From JBBRVW01 sp038246545 (lineage in GTDB: Bacteria; Actinomycetota; Actinomycetes; JACCUZ01): a DNA stretch of 64,000 nucleotides. A program made the position numbers and the translations under genes. Each line of letters opens with the position of its first letter. Position 1 is the first letter of the stretch. The notes under the pieces were generated by a model. It ran no database searches. It was not told the DNA's origin and saw only the letters and a list, made by a program, of their open reading frames with translations. The DNA is taken from contig JBBRVW010000021.1 in assembly GCA_038246545.1 (NCBI GenBank), forward strand, positions 10,093-74,092. Reading direction: 5' to 3'. Below, one piece after another: positions 25,237 through 34,056 of this stretch.

Positions 25237-25385
25237 CCGCGCCTCCAGCCGGTCGGTGTGTGCCTGCAACCTAGGCGCGCAGCCGCTGCGGGGGGAGCCC
25301 CTGCCGCGACACGACGGAATCCGTCGGTGCCAGAAGGGGTGCAACCCCCGCAAGCCCGGCGGGTCGCCACTCCCGGTGTTTGGTG

Positions 25386-25433
25386 CGGTTCCCGGGCGGC
25401 GCGCTCAGGAGGGGTCGCGCCGCCCGGGAACCG
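25386..25433 (-). terminator. Perfect 18-bp hairpin
   Basis: CGGTTCCCGGGCGGCGCG (25386-25403) and its exact inverse (25416-25433) enclose a 12-base loop. It lies 16 bases beyond the stop of the leftward small membrane-protein gene and upstream of the CNB gene, so it probably ends the leftward transcript of the XPB-partner unit. Confidence 0.8.
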
Positions 25434-25448
25434 GTCGTGGTGCGGTCC

Positions 25449-25610
25449 TCAGGCTGCTGGGAGGACCGCGTCGATGCCGGCGAGGACGGCCGCGACGATG
25501 GCGAGGGTGGCGGCGGCGGTGCAGCGGCGCTCGACGCCGGTGAGCGCGACGTCAGCTGCCCCAGGCCCGCTCCTGCGCGCGGCGCTCCGGCGGATCTGCT
25601 GCTGCCTCAC
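25449..25610 (-). CDS. Small membrane protein (53 residues)
   Basis: GTG at 25610 follows GGAGGTCCCC, a good ribosome site, and opens a 53-residue frame. The N-terminal half is basic and polar (RQQQIRRSAARR) and the C-terminal half has one hydrophobic helix, AAATLAIVAAVLAGIDAVLPA. A strong hairpin follows the stop. The combination of ribosome site, transmembrane pattern and terminator supports a real gene. No family is recognised. Confidence 0.5.
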   Translation of the reverse strand: MRQQQIRRSAARRSGPGAADVALTGVERRCTAAATLAIVAAVLAGIDAVLPAA

Positions 25611-25708
25611 GGGGACCTCCGGCAACCGTGCGCTGCCCGTGGCTGGCCGGGGACACCACCGCGGCAAGATCGTGAAACCAGGGACGCTGTCGGTGTCTCG
25701 CGGCGAGG

Positions 25709-28084
25709 TCAGGAGACGGCGTCGTCGTCGAGCGGGGAGACGCCGGTGATCCGGTGCACGGCGAACGAGCGCACTGCGCCGCGCAGGTGGTCGTAGGCGT
25801 TGAGGTAGCCACCCTCGACGGCGACCGGCTCGACCACGCGCTGGGTGGCCCGGCCCTCGGCGTCGACGTAGCCGATCCAGAGGGCCTCGCCGGCCCCCGC
25901 GGCCTGCACCAGCATCGCGAGGACGTCGGCGGTCGGTCGCCCGGTGCTGAGGGCACTCGCGAGCAGCGGCTTGTCGCCGCCCCGGATCGCGCGCACCGCA
26001 GCGTCGAGCAGCGCGTCGGACGGGACGGTCGGGCCGGACGCAGCCACCGGGACCGGCCGGCGCCGGGCCGGCGAGCGGCGCGACTCCGGCCGGCGCACCA
26101 CGACGGCGCCGTCGGGCCCTTCGGCGGCCGGGGCCAGGCCGGCGTCGCGCAGGCGGTCCAGAACGAGGTCGGGTGGTGACGACGAGGCGAGCACGGTCGG
26201 CGCGATCCGGCGCAGCCCGAGGCCGCTCACCCGCCGGTCGCTCAGCAGCACGGCGAGGGTCGCCTCGTCGTCGCAGCGGACGAACGACGACGCGGCACCG
26301 ACGCGCACCCGGCCGTGCCGCCGGGCGACGTCCTCGACCAGGTAGGTCAGCGGCTGCGGCACCGGGGTACGCGAGTGCTTCGCGAGCAGCGCGGTGACGT
26401 CGCCGGCCGTCCAGCCGGCGTCGAACGCGCGGCGCACCGTCGCCTCCGTGAACCGGTAGACCGTCGCGCCGCCGGTGGACTCGACGTCGGCCAGCAGCCG
26501 TACCGCCCGCGACAGACCGGGCTCGAGCGGCCCGGGAGCGACGGCGGTGAGGTCGGCCTGCAGCAGGACCTGGTCGACCGGGGCCGGGAGCAGCCCGGCG
26601 AGCACGTCGACCGCGCCGTCGGGTCGGCCGCCGGCCACTGCCCGGCCGTGTGCTGCCAGCGCCCCGCCCGACACTAGCCCGAGCCGTTCGGCCTCCCGGA
26701 CGGTCCAGCTGACCAGGTCGTCCTGCAACCGGCCGCCGCGACGCGGTGCGTGCCAGCGCAGCCGGGCGGCGAGAGAGGCCGTCGGGACGGCAGAGCCCAC
26801 GGGCAGCGCGGCGAGGTCGGCCAGGACGGCGGCCCGCACCAGGGGGGCCACGGTGCGGTCCAGGTCCGGCCCGAGCGGCGCCAGGGTGCGCCCGCGCACG
26901 TCCTGGCTGCCGGCCAGCCCCGGTACCCGGGTGGTCGTGAGCCACGCCCGTGCCAGCGTCGCCCACCGGACGGCCACCGGCTCGTCCAGCCACCCGTCGT
27001 ACGCCGGTGTCGGCAGCCAGACCTCGGCGTCGAGGCTGCCGTCGTCGCCCGACCCCAGCAGGCCCGCCGCCTGCGCCAGCTCGGCGACCAGGGCGAACGT
27101 CGCCTCGTCGACGTCGAGGGTGACGGTCGCTCTCGACCGCTCGCGCACCCCGACACCACCGGCGCGCAGCACCTTGGGCGGCTCGGCCGACCACAGCTCG
27201 AGCAGCTCGTCGACCAGCCGGACGACGTCGGAGGCCGCTCCGGCGCTCACCCGGTCGACCCGGTCGGCGTCGACCTCGGCGGTCTCCGGCTCCGGCACGG
27301 TCGGCTCCGGCGCCCGATGGACACGTCCGCCACGCAGGTGCAGCGCGACCTCGCGGGGGAGGACCACGGTGGCCGGGTCGGTGCCGACGAGCAGGCCGTG
27401 CGCCAGCAACCACTCCACCGGGCTGCCGGCCGTGGTGGCGTCGACGTCGCGCCGGGCGCGGTCCAGGTGACCGGTCGGCGGGCCCCAGGTCATCGTGGCC
27501 AACGCATCCGTCGCGCCAGCCGGCGCCCCGTCGAGCAGAGCCGCCAGCCGCTCGTCGTCGCAGAGCACCTCGGCGACCGCGCGGGCGGCGCGCACCGGGT
27601 CGCCCGCCACCCGCGGGTCGCTGGTGTCGGCTCCCACGTCGGCGGCGATCCGTGACAGCCGCGAGGGGCCGTACCCGTGCAGCAGCTGCTCCGCCGGCGG
27701 CCCGAGCCCGGCCGCGTGCCCCAGCACCTCGACCACCGTGCGGGGCAGCACCAGGCCGCCGTCGTCATCGCGGTAGACCAGTCCCTGCAGGTGCAGTTCG
27801 TCGAGGACGGCGGTGGGGTCGGCGCCGAGCAGCAGCTGCACGCCGGCGTCGGTGCTGTGGTCGGGCAGCGCGCAGAGCACCTCGACGACCTGGAGCGCGA
27901 ACCGGTCCAGCTGGTCGAGCGCCCGGGTGACCGACGGGCGGGTGTTCGCGCGGGCGGCGAGCGAGGCGAGGTCGGATGGGACCGGCGACAGCAGGTCCGG
28001 CCGGGCACGGAGCAGCGCGACGAGTGCGGCGTCGTCACGCGCGCGCAGGTCGTCCGCCAGGCTGCGCGGCCGGAGGGTGGGCAT
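25709..28084 (-). CDS. Helicase-associated (Helicase_C_3-like) protein, XPB partner type
   Basis: About 791 residues, matching the conserved actinobacterial protein encoded beside XPB (Rv0862c in M. tuberculosis). The N-terminus (LRARDDAALVALLRARPDLLSPVPSDLASLAARA) is a helical repeat. A winged-helix-like middle and the segment VLLQADLTAVAPGPLEPGLSRAVRLLADVESTGGATVYRFTEATVRRA mark the helicase C-like domain. The end (WIGYVDAEGRATQRVVEPVAVEGGYLNAYDH) resembles a WYL-type ligand-binding fold. No Walker motifs are seen, so it is not itself a helicase. GTG 28093 is an alternative start. It probably works with XPB in DNA repair (inference from conserved pairing). Confidence 0.83.
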   Translation of the reverse strand: MPTLRPRSLADDLRARDDAALVALLRARPDLLSPVPSDLASLAARANTRPSVTRALDQLDRFALQVVEVLCALPDHSTDAGVQLLLGADPTAVLDELHLQGLVYRDDDGGLVLPRTVVEVLGHAAGLGPPAEQLLHGYGPSRLSRIAADVGADTSDPRVAGDPVRAARAVAEVLCDDERLAALLDGAPAGATDALATMTWGPPTGHLDRARRDVDATTAGSPVEWLLAHGLLVGTDPATVVLPREVALHLRGGRVHRAPEPTVPEPETAEVDADRVDRVSAGAASDVVRLVDELLELWSAEPPKVLRAGGVGVRERSRATVTLDVDEATFALVAELAQAAGLLGSGDDGSLDAEVWLPTPAYDGWLDEPVAVRWATLARAWLTTTRVPGLAGSQDVRGRTLAPLGPDLDRTVAPLVRAAVLADLAALPVGSAVPTASLAARLRWHAPRRGGRLQDDLVSWTVREAERLGLVSGGALAAHGRAVAGGRPDGAVDVLAGLLPAPVDQVLLQADLTAVAPGPLEPGLSRAVRLLADVESTGGATVYRFTEATVRRAFDAGWTAGDVTALLAKHSRTPVPQPLTYLVEDVARRHGRVRVGAASSFVRCDDEATLAVLLSDRRVSGLGLRRIAPTVLASSSPPDLVLDRLRDAGLAPAAEGPDGAVVVRRPESRRSPARRRPVPVAASGPTVPSDALLDAAVRAIRGGDKPLLASALSTGRPTADVLAMLVQAAGAGEALWIGYVDAEGRATQRVVEPVAVEGGYLNAYDHLRGAVRSFAVHRITGVSPLDDDAVS

Positions 28085-28207
28085 CCGTCCCACGGTACGC
28101 GGTTCGTGGCCGGGACCGCCGTTCGTCTAACCTCTCGCACACGTCGCGGGACCGGCGCGCACGCGACGGCGACGCGGGCCTGCGGCCCGCCCCAGGGAGG
28201 CAGCACT

Positions 28208-29230
28208 GTGACCAGCGACCGGCCGATCTTCGTCGTGGGGTGCCCGCGTTCCGGCACCACGATGCTGTCGCTGATGATCCACGCCCACCCCCGCCTCGCG
28301 ATGCCGCCGGAGTCGCGCTTCCTGCTGAAGACCTGGCGCAAGCGGGAGAAGTACGGCGACCTCTCCAAGCCCGCCCAGCGGCTGGCGCTGGCCAAGTCGT
28401 GCGTCCGCACCGGCTCGAAGATCCGCGACCTCGGCCTCGACCCCGACGAGACGCTCCAGGCGATCCTCGCCGCGCCCCCCACGATCGGCTCGGCGTTCGG
28501 CACCGTCTTCAAGCTGTTCGCCGACAAGCACGGCGCCGCCCGCTGGGGCGACAAGCGGCCGGCCTACTACCAGGAGGTCGACGTCCTGCTGCGGCTGTTC
28601 CCGGACGCGCAGATCGTGCACATCGTCCGCGACGGCCGCGCCAACGTCGCGTCGCTGAAGAAGATGCCCTGGTGGCCCTACGACTCGATCGGCTCGATGG
28701 CCGCCTGGTCGCAGGCCGAGTTCTGCAGCCAGCGCAACCAGAAGCGGCTGCCCAAGGACGTGTTCCACGTCATCCGCTACGAGTCGCTCGTCGCCGACCC
28801 GGAACCGGTGCTGCGCGAGCTCTGCGCGTTCCTCGAGGAGGACTTCCACCCGGCGATGCTCGAGCCGAGCGAGGTTCGCGACGTCGTGCCCGAGAAGAAG
28901 ACGTGGCACGGCAACCTCAAGCAGTCGGTCAACACCGACCAGGTCGAGTCGTGGCGCAAGGGGCTCGACCCGTGGGAGCTCGGCCTGATGGAGACGGTGC
29001 TGCGGCGCAAGCTCACGCGTTGGGACTACGTGCTCTCCGGCGCCGGCACGCGGCCGTCGCCCAAGCTGGTCGCGAAGTACGCCAAGGACGCGTTCGAGCG
29101 CCGCTCGGCGATGCGCAAGCGGTGGGCCGAGGAGAGCCGTGAGGCGTCGAACGCGACCTACCCGGTGGCGGCGCAGCTCACGTCGCGGCAGGTCGAGCTC
29201 GCGAAGGAGAACGGCGCGCTCGTCCTCTGA
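28208..29230 (+). CDS. Sulfotransferase (PAPS-dependent), copy 2
   Basis: A 340-residue paralogue of the gene at 23766. The PAPS loop is GCPRSGTTML (residues 11-20), the 3'-phosphate segment is HIVRDGRANVASL, and WGDKRPAYY, LFPDAQIVH and LCAFLEEDF are shared with copy 1. The GTG at 28208 has AGGGAGG seven bases upstream. The C-terminus is longer and charged. The second Arg of the 3'-phosphate motif differs (RDGRA against RDPRD), hinting at diverged acceptor or PAPS affinity. It is divergent from the XPB-partner gene and followed closely by a HAAS-type membrane protein gene. Confidence 0.9.
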   Translation: MTSDRPIFVVGCPRSGTTMLSLMIHAHPRLAMPPESRFLLKTWRKREKYGDLSKPAQRLALAKSCVRTGSKIRDLGLDPDETLQAILAAPPTIGSAFGTVFKLFADKHGAARWGDKRPAYYQEVDVLLRLFPDAQIVHIVRDGRANVASLKKMPWWPYDSIGSMAAWSQAEFCSQRNQKRLPKDVFHVIRYESLVADPEPVLRELCAFLEEDFHPAMLEPSEVRDVVPEKKTWHGNLKQSVNTDQVESWRKGLDPWELGLMETVLRRKLTRWDYVLSGAGTRPSPKLVAKYAKDAFERRSAMRKRWAEESREASNATYPVAAQLTSRQVELAKENGALVL

Positions 29231-29278
29231 CCTCCTCGTCGGACCTTCCCGGAGTCGAGGGCACGGCAGACTGGGGCT

Positions 29279-29866
29279 GTGGACGACGTGACGGGCCGGC
29301 GGCTGGTGAGCGACTACCTCAGCCGGCTGCAGGCGGCGGCCTGGCGGCTGCCCGCGCAACGCCGGACCGTGCTGGTCGACGACGTGCGGGGGCAGGTCGA
29401 GGCACGGGTCACGGGCGACGAGTCGGCGGCCGAGGTCCTCGCCGCCCTGGCGGCCGTCGGCGAGCCGGCGGACCTGGTTGCGGCCGAGACTGCCAGGGCA
29501 CCGCTGCCGGCCGACCCGCCGCCCCGCCGGCACCTCTACTCGGAGTGGGGGTCGCGGGAGGTCGCCGCCGTGCTGCTGCTCTGCCTCGGCGGCATCGCCC
29601 TGCCACTCGTGGGTCCGGTCGTCGGCCTGGTCGTGACGTGGACCGCGGCGGGCTGGACCCGGCTGCAGAAGTCGGTCGCCACCGCGCTCGCCGTCGGGAC
29701 GCCGGCCCTCCTCGCCGTCCCCACCCGGTCGGCCTCCGCGGGGCACTGGACCCTGCTGGGAATCGTGCTGCTCCTGCCGCTGGCCGGGCTGGCTCCCGCC
29801 GGGTACCTCGCCTGGGTGCTGCGACGGTCGGCGCGGGTGGGGAATGGGGCCCCGATCGCGGGGTAG
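29279..29866 (+). CDS. HAAS-like membrane protein without adjacent PadR
   Basis: A 195-residue protein starting at GTG 29279. The N-terminal helical domain (RRLVSDYLSRLQAAAWRLPAQRRTVLVDDVRGQVEARV, then AVGEPADLVAAETA) is related to the HAAS domain of the protein at 20708. Three or four hydrophobic segments follow (about residues 98-122, 133-147 and 158-180). No PadR gene is next to it, unlike the other copy. It could share the distant regulator or have lost its partner. Confidence 0.72.
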   Translation: MDDVTGRRLVSDYLSRLQAAAWRLPAQRRTVLVDDVRGQVEARVTGDESAAEVLAALAAVGEPADLVAAETARAPLPADPPPRRHLYSEWGSREVAAVLLLCLGGIALPLVGPVVGLVVTWTAAGWTRLQKSVATALAVGTPALLAVPTRSASAGHWTLLGIVLLLPLAGLAPAGYLAWVLRRSARVGNGAPIAG

Positions 29867-29921
29867 GGGCGCTCCCGGCCGCCCATAGCCCCCGCTCCGA
29901 AGGTCCTGCCTGGAGGCACCC

Positions 29922-30602
29922 ATGACCACCGTGATCGTCATCGTCGTCCTCGTCCTGCTCGTCCTCGCCGTGGCGGCGTACCTGTACGACCGGAAGCGCA
30001 AGCAGGAAAGAGCCGCGCTGCAGGAGCGCTTCGGCCCCGAGTACGACCGGGCGGTGGGCGAGACCGGTGACCGGCGGGCGGCCGAGCACCGGCTGTCGGA
30101 CGCGGCGGCCCGGCGCGACGAGGCCGAGATCCGCGACCTGACCGCGGCGGAGCGCGAGCGGTTCAGCGAGCGGTGGACACAGGCACAGGCCGACTTCGTC
30201 GACGACCCGGCCGGCGCCACCGGCAGCGCGGACCGGTTGGTCGGCGAGGTGATGCGGGAGCGTGGCTACCCGCTCGACGACGTCGAGGACCGCGGCGACC
30301 TGGTCGCTGCCGACCACGCCGGGCTGGCGCACCACTACCGTGCGGCCCATGCGATCGGGCGACGCGCGGACGAGGCGTCGACGGAGGAGCTGCGCCAGGC
30401 GTTCGTCCACTACCGCGAGCTGTTCGGCGAGCTGCTCGGCACGCCCGAGGGCCGGCACGGCTCGGTCGCCGGTCCGGGCGCGGCCGCCGCGACCACGCAC
30501 CGCGCAGCCGCCGACGGCCAGCTCGAGGGCCAGCAGCAGCTCGACCTCACCGAGGGCGAGCGGACCCGCACCGCCCCCGGCCGCGAGACGCCGCCGGCCT
30601 GA
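29922..30602 (+). CDS. Conserved hypothetical membrane-anchored protein
   Basis: 226 residues. One N-terminal membrane helix (VIVIVVLVLLVLAVAAYLYD, about residues 4-23) is followed by a charged helical domain with the family pattern RFGPEYDRAVGETGDRRAAEHRL, then RWTQAQADFVDDPAGATGSADRLVGEVMRERGYP. These blocks recur in uncharacterised bacterial proteins of similar length. The C-terminal 60 residues are low-complexity and polar. GGAGGCACCC precedes the ATG. Function unknown. Confidence 0.75.
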   Translation: MTTVIVIVVLVLLVLAVAAYLYDRKRKQERAALQERFGPEYDRAVGETGDRRAAEHRLSDAAARRDEAEIRDLTAAERERFSERWTQAQADFVDDPAGATGSADRLVGEVMRERGYPLDDVEDRGDLVAADHAGLAHHYRAAHAIGRRADEASTEELRQAFVHYRELFGELLGTPEGRHGSVAGPGAAAATTHRAAADGQLEGQQQLDLTEGERTRTAPGRETPPA

Positions 30603-30632
30603 CCCGCCCCCGCCGGCACCTACGCTGGCCGG

Positions 30633-32069
30633 GTGCGCCCCCTCGTCGTCGGGTTCGACCTCGACATGACCCTGATCGACACCCGCCCGGGCATCGCCGC
30701 GGTGTGGGACGCGCTGTCGGCCGAGACCGGCGTGGCGGTCGACAGCGCCGAGGCGGTGAGCCGCCTCGGGCCGCCCCTGTCCGAGGAGATCGCCCGGTGG
30801 TTCCCCGCCGACCAGGTCGAGGTGGTCGGTGACCGCTTCCGCGAGCTCTACCCCGGTCTCGCCGTGGTCCCGGCGCCCGCCTTCGCGGGTGCGCGGGAGT
30901 CCGTCGCCGCCGTCCATGCGCACGAGGGTCGGGCCGTGGTGGTCACCGGCAAGTACGAGCCGAACGCCCGGCTGCACCTCGAGCACCTCGGGATCCCCGC
31001 GGACGAGTGCGTCGGCTGGCTGTGGGGCGAGCAGAAGGCGCAGGCGCTGCTCGAGCACGGCGCGACGGTCTACGTCGGCGACCACGTCGGCGACGTTATC
31101 GGGGCGCGTGCGGCCGGCGCCCTGTCCGTCGGGGTGGCGACCGGTCCGGTGTCCGCCGACGAGCTGCAGGCCGCCGGTGCCGACGTCGTGCTGGCCGACC
31201 TGACCGAGTTCCCGGCCTGGCTCGACGGCTACGTCCTGGACCGGCGGCTGGCCGACCTCGACGACGCCCTGCGCGCCCTCGGCTCGGTGGTCGTGGCCTT
31301 CTCGGGCGGCGCCGACTCCGCGTTCCTCCTCGCCGCGGCGGTGCGCGCGCTCGGAGCCGGCCGCGTCGCGGCGGCCACGGCGGTCAGCTCGAGCCTGCCG
31401 TCGTCCGAGCTGGCGGCCGCCGCGCGGTTCGCCGCCGACCTGGGCGTCCGGCACCTGACCCCGGCGACCGACGAGATGAGCCGCGACGGCTACCGCGCCA
31501 ACGCCGGTGACCGCTGCTATTTCTGCAAGGCCGAGCTGCTCGAGGTCCTGCGGCCGCTCGCCGACGAGCTCGGCGTCGCGGCCGTCGCCACCGGCACCAA
31601 CGCCGACGACGCCCGGGCCGGCTTCCGGCCCGGCATCCGGGCCGCGGCCGAGCGGGCCGCGGTCACGCCGCTGCTCGACGCCGGCCTGACCAAGGCGCAG
31701 GTCCGCGCGGCCAGCCAGGCCTGGGGGCTGGCCACCTGGGACAAGCCCGCCGCGGCCTGCCTGTCCAGCCGGGTGGCGTTCGGCCTGGAGATCACCACGA
31801 GCCGGCTGGCCCGGGTCGAGCGCGCCGAGGCCGCCCTGCGCGAGGTGCTGGCGGCCACGGGCATCGAGTCGCCGGACCAGCGGGTGCGCGACCTCGGCGA
31901 CCGCGCCCGGGTCGAGGTGTCGGCGTCCGCCGTCGAGCCGGTGGCGGCCTCGGCGGCGGTCCGCGAGGCGGTGCTCTCGGCCGGCTTCGACGAGGTCGAG
32001 GTCGACCCGCGCGGCTTCCGGTCGGGAGCCATGAACGAGTTGCTGGCCGACCCCGCCCGCTACATCTAA
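30633..32069 (+). CDS. larE: HAD hydrolase fused to LarE (ATP-dependent sacrificial sulfur transferase)
   Basis: 478 residues in one frame. Residues 1-200 form a HAD phosphatase: GFDLDMTLID with nucleophile Asp9 and Asp11, VVTGKYEPN, and VGDHVGDVIGA. From about residue 205 the protein is LarE: PP-loop SGGADS (224-229), CYFCK (Cys295, Cys298), and KPAAACLSSR with Cys376 at the position expected for the sacrificial cysteine. LarE converts the carboxylates of pyridinium biscarboxylate mononucleotide to thiocarboxylates for the nickel pincer cofactor of lactate racemase and relatives. larB, larC and larA are not in the window. The HAD part could act on an AMP/phosphate by-product or salvage step (inference). 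No start or stop separates the domains. Confidence 0.85.
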   Translation: MRPLVVGFDLDMTLIDTRPGIAAVWDALSAETGVAVDSAEAVSRLGPPLSEEIARWFPADQVEVVGDRFRELYPGLAVVPAPAFAGARESVAAVHAHEGRAVVVTGKYEPNARLHLEHLGIPADECVGWLWGEQKAQALLEHGATVYVGDHVGDVIGARAAGALSVGVATGPVSADELQAAGADVVLADLTEFPAWLDGYVLDRRLADLDDALRALGSVVVAFSGGADSAFLLAAAVRALGAGRVAAATAVSSSLPSSELAAAARFAADLGVRHLTPATDEMSRDGYRANAGDRCYFCKAELLEVLRPLADELGVAAVATGTNADDARAGFRPGIRAAAERAAVTPLLDAGLTKAQVRAASQAWGLATWDKPAAACLSSRVAFGLEITTSRLARVERAEAALREVLAATGIESPDQRVRDLGDRARVEVSASAVEPVAASAAVREAVLSAGFDEVEVDPRGFRSGAMNELLADPARYI

Positions 32070-32158
32070 CCGGTGGGAACCGCCCGTACCGCGGGCTATC
32101 CTGACGGGCCGCGCCCACCGGCGCGCACGCTCCGACACGACGATCGACGAGGTGGCCC

Positions 32159-32542
32159 GTGCCTACCGGCAAGGTCAAGTGGTACGACACCGACAAGGGT
32201 TTCGGCTTTCTTTCCCGCGACGACGGCGGCGAGGTCTTCGTGCACTCGTCCGCGCTGCCTGAGGGCCTGGCCGCCCTCAAGCCCGGCTCCCGGGTGGAGT
32301 TCGGCATCGTCGACGGCCGCCGCGGCGAGCAGGCCCTCACGGTCACCCTGCTCGACCCGCTGCCGTCGATGGCCGCCGGCTCCCGCAAGCCGGCCGAGGA
32401 CATGGCCGTGATCGTCGAGGACGTCATCAAGCTGCTCGACAACGTCGGCAACTCGCTGCGCCGCGGTCGCTACCCGGACAAGTCGGCGGCCGGCAAGACC
32501 GCCGCCGTCCTCCGGGCAGTCGCCACCGATCTCGAGGGCTGA
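32159..32542 (+). CDS. Cold-shock domain protein with C-terminal extension
   Basis: 127 residues. The cold-shock fold occupies residues 1-70: GKVKWYDTDKGFGFLSRDDGGEVFVH carries RNP1 (KGFGF) and RNP2 (VFVH), which bind single-stranded RNA or DNA. A conserved-looking helical tail (EDMAVIVEDVIKLLDNVGNSLRRGRYP) makes it longer than CspA and like mycobacterial CspB (about 135 residues). The GTG start follows GAGGTGGCCC. A large hairpin follows the gene. In M. tuberculosis cspB lies some genes away from XPB and its partner, so this neighbourhood is partly ancestral. Confidence 0.9.
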   Translation: MPTGKVKWYDTDKGFGFLSRDDGGEVFVHSSALPEGLAALKPGSRVEFGIVDGRRGEQALTVTLLDPLPSMAAGSRKPAEDMAVIVEDVIKLLDNVGNSLRRGRYPDKSAAGKTAAVLRAVATDLEG

Positions 32543-32555
32543 CCCACCTCGCCAA

Positions 32556-32618
32556 GATCCTTTGTGCGCCGACACACCGTCGCCTCGGCGTGTCCGGTGC
32601 TGGAGCGCACGAAGGATC
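32556..32618. terminator. Large two-tier stem-loop
   Basis: An outer stem GATCCTTTGTGCGC (32556-32569) pairs with GCGCACGAAGGATC (32605-32618) with one G-U-type mismatch. Inside it GACACACCG (32571-32579) pairs with CGGCGTGTC (32586-32594), again with one mismatch. It lies 14 bases after the cold-shock gene and about 90 bases before the lipoprotein gene, so a terminator is most likely, though a dispersed palindrome is possible. Confidence 0.6.
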
Positions 32619-32706
32619 ATGACCCGACCGCCTTCGCGTGCGGCGGCGCTGCATCCGGCGCGCGGAGGCACGGCGAAGGGCCGGCCGGCGTACCTACGAT
32701 GACGCG

Positions 32707-34056
32707 GTGATCTCCCGCCGCCACCCGGCCGCGCTCGCTCTCACGGCGGCCGCGGTGCTCGCCGTCGCGGGCTGCAGCGGTGGCGGCGGCAGCGACATCG
32801 AGGTGGCGCGGGTCGGCCGGGCCACGGTCACCGAGGTCGTCGAGGCGCCGGCCACTGTCACCGCCCGGGCCTCGGCCACCGTCAGCTCGCCCGCGGACGG
32901 GTCGGTCGCCGAGCTGCGGGTGCAGGAGGGCCAGCAGGTCCGGGCCGGCCAGGTGCTGCTGCGCGTCGAGTCGCCTGCCGCCCGCCGTGCGCTCCGCCAG
33001 GCGAAGAAGGCGGACGCGCGGGCGGCCTCGGCGGCTACGTCGGGCGGCGGACCGGTCACCCTGGCGGGTGCCGCGCGGGCCGACGCCCAGGCGTCGCGCG
33101 CGTTCGCCCGGGCCCGGCGCGCGGCGCAGCGGATCCCGGACCCGGCCGCCCGGCGGCAGGCGCTCTCGGCCCTGCAGGTGTCGCAGTCGCAGTACCGCGC
33201 GGCCCGCTCGGCCGCGGACCGGGCCGCCGCGCAGCTTGCGGCCGGCCTCGGCAGCCTGTCCGACGCCGTGGCCGCGCTGTCGTCCGCGCAGCGGGTGCAG
33301 ACGCGGGCAGCGGTCGCGGTCGCGAAGCAGTCGGTGGCCGCGCTCGTGGTGCGCTCGCCCGTCGACGGCACCGTCTCGCTCTCCCCGCCCGCGGGTGCTG
33401 CGTCCGGGTCGCTGGACGCATCGGCGCTGGTCGGCCAGCTGCCGGAGAGCCTGCAGGGACAGGCAGGCAGCCTCCTCGGCGGGAGCGGGCCGACGTCGTC
33501 GGTCGACGCGGTGCTCGCCGAGGGGCGACCGGTCAGCCGCGGCCAGGGCCTGCTGACCGTCACCGACGCCTCGCAGCTGTCGCTCACGGCGCAGGTCGAC
33601 GAGACCGACGTGCTGCTGGTGACGCCCGGTGTCCCGGCCTCGGCCGAGCTCGACGCCGTGCCGGACGCCACCTACGAGTCGTCCGTGACCAGCATCGACC
33701 CCACCCCCAGCCAGTCCAGCCGGGGCGGGGTGACCTACGTCGTGCGGCTGTCGCTCGGCCGCGGCATGAGCGCCGCCGGGGCGGCAGCACCGACGCCACG
33801 ACCCGGCATGAGCGCGGTCGTCGACCTCGACGTCCGCACCGCGCGCGACACGGTCGCCGTCCCCGCGGCCGCCGTCTTCCGCGACGGGCGGCGGGACGCC
33901 GTGTGGGTCGTCCTGAACGGCAGGGCGCGCGAGCGGCAGGTGCGCCTCGGTGCCCAGGGCGAGAGCCGCGTGCAGGTGGTCGAGGGGCTGAAGATCGGCG
34001 AGCACGTCGTGGTGCGCGGTGCCGACCAGGTGCGCGCCGGCGACGAGGTCCCGTGA
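32707..34056 (+). CDS. Efflux membrane fusion lipoprotein (MacA/HlyD family)
   Basis: 449 residues from GTG 32707. The N-terminus is a lipoprotein signal with lipobox VAGC (VLAVAGCSGG, Cys at about residue 22). Then come a split lipoyl/barrel-sandwich domain (ATVSSPADGSVAELRVQEGQQVRAGQVLLRVES, and VVRSPVDGTVSLSPPAG), an intervening Ala/Arg-rich helical hairpin, and beta-barrel and membrane-proximal parts (LSLTAQVDETDV, then KIGEHVVVRGADQVRAGDEVP). It is the periplasm-side adaptor for the ATPase and permease that follow with four-base overlaps. Such MacAB-like systems export peptides, lipids or antibiotics. Substrate unknown. Confidence 0.88.
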   Translation: MISRRHPAALALTAAAVLAVAGCSGGGGSDIEVARVGRATVTEVVEAPATVTARASATVSSPADGSVAELRVQEGQQVRAGQVLLRVESPAARRALRQAKKADARAASAATSGGGPVTLAGAARADAQASRAFARARRAAQRIPDPAARRQALSALQVSQSQYRAARSAADRAAAQLAAGLGSLSDAVAALSSAQRVQTRAAVAVAKQSVAALVVRSPVDGTVSLSPPAGAASGSLDASALVGQLPESLQGQAGSLLGGSGPTSSVDAVLAEGRPVSRGQGLLTVTDASQLSLTAQVDETDVLLVTPGVPASAELDAVPDATYESSVTSIDPTPSQSSRGGVTYVVRLSLGRGMSAAGAAAPTPRPGMSAVVDLDVRTARDTVAVPAAAVFRDGRRDAVWVVLNGRARERQVRLGAQGESRVQVVEGLKIGEHVVVRGADQVRAGDEVP

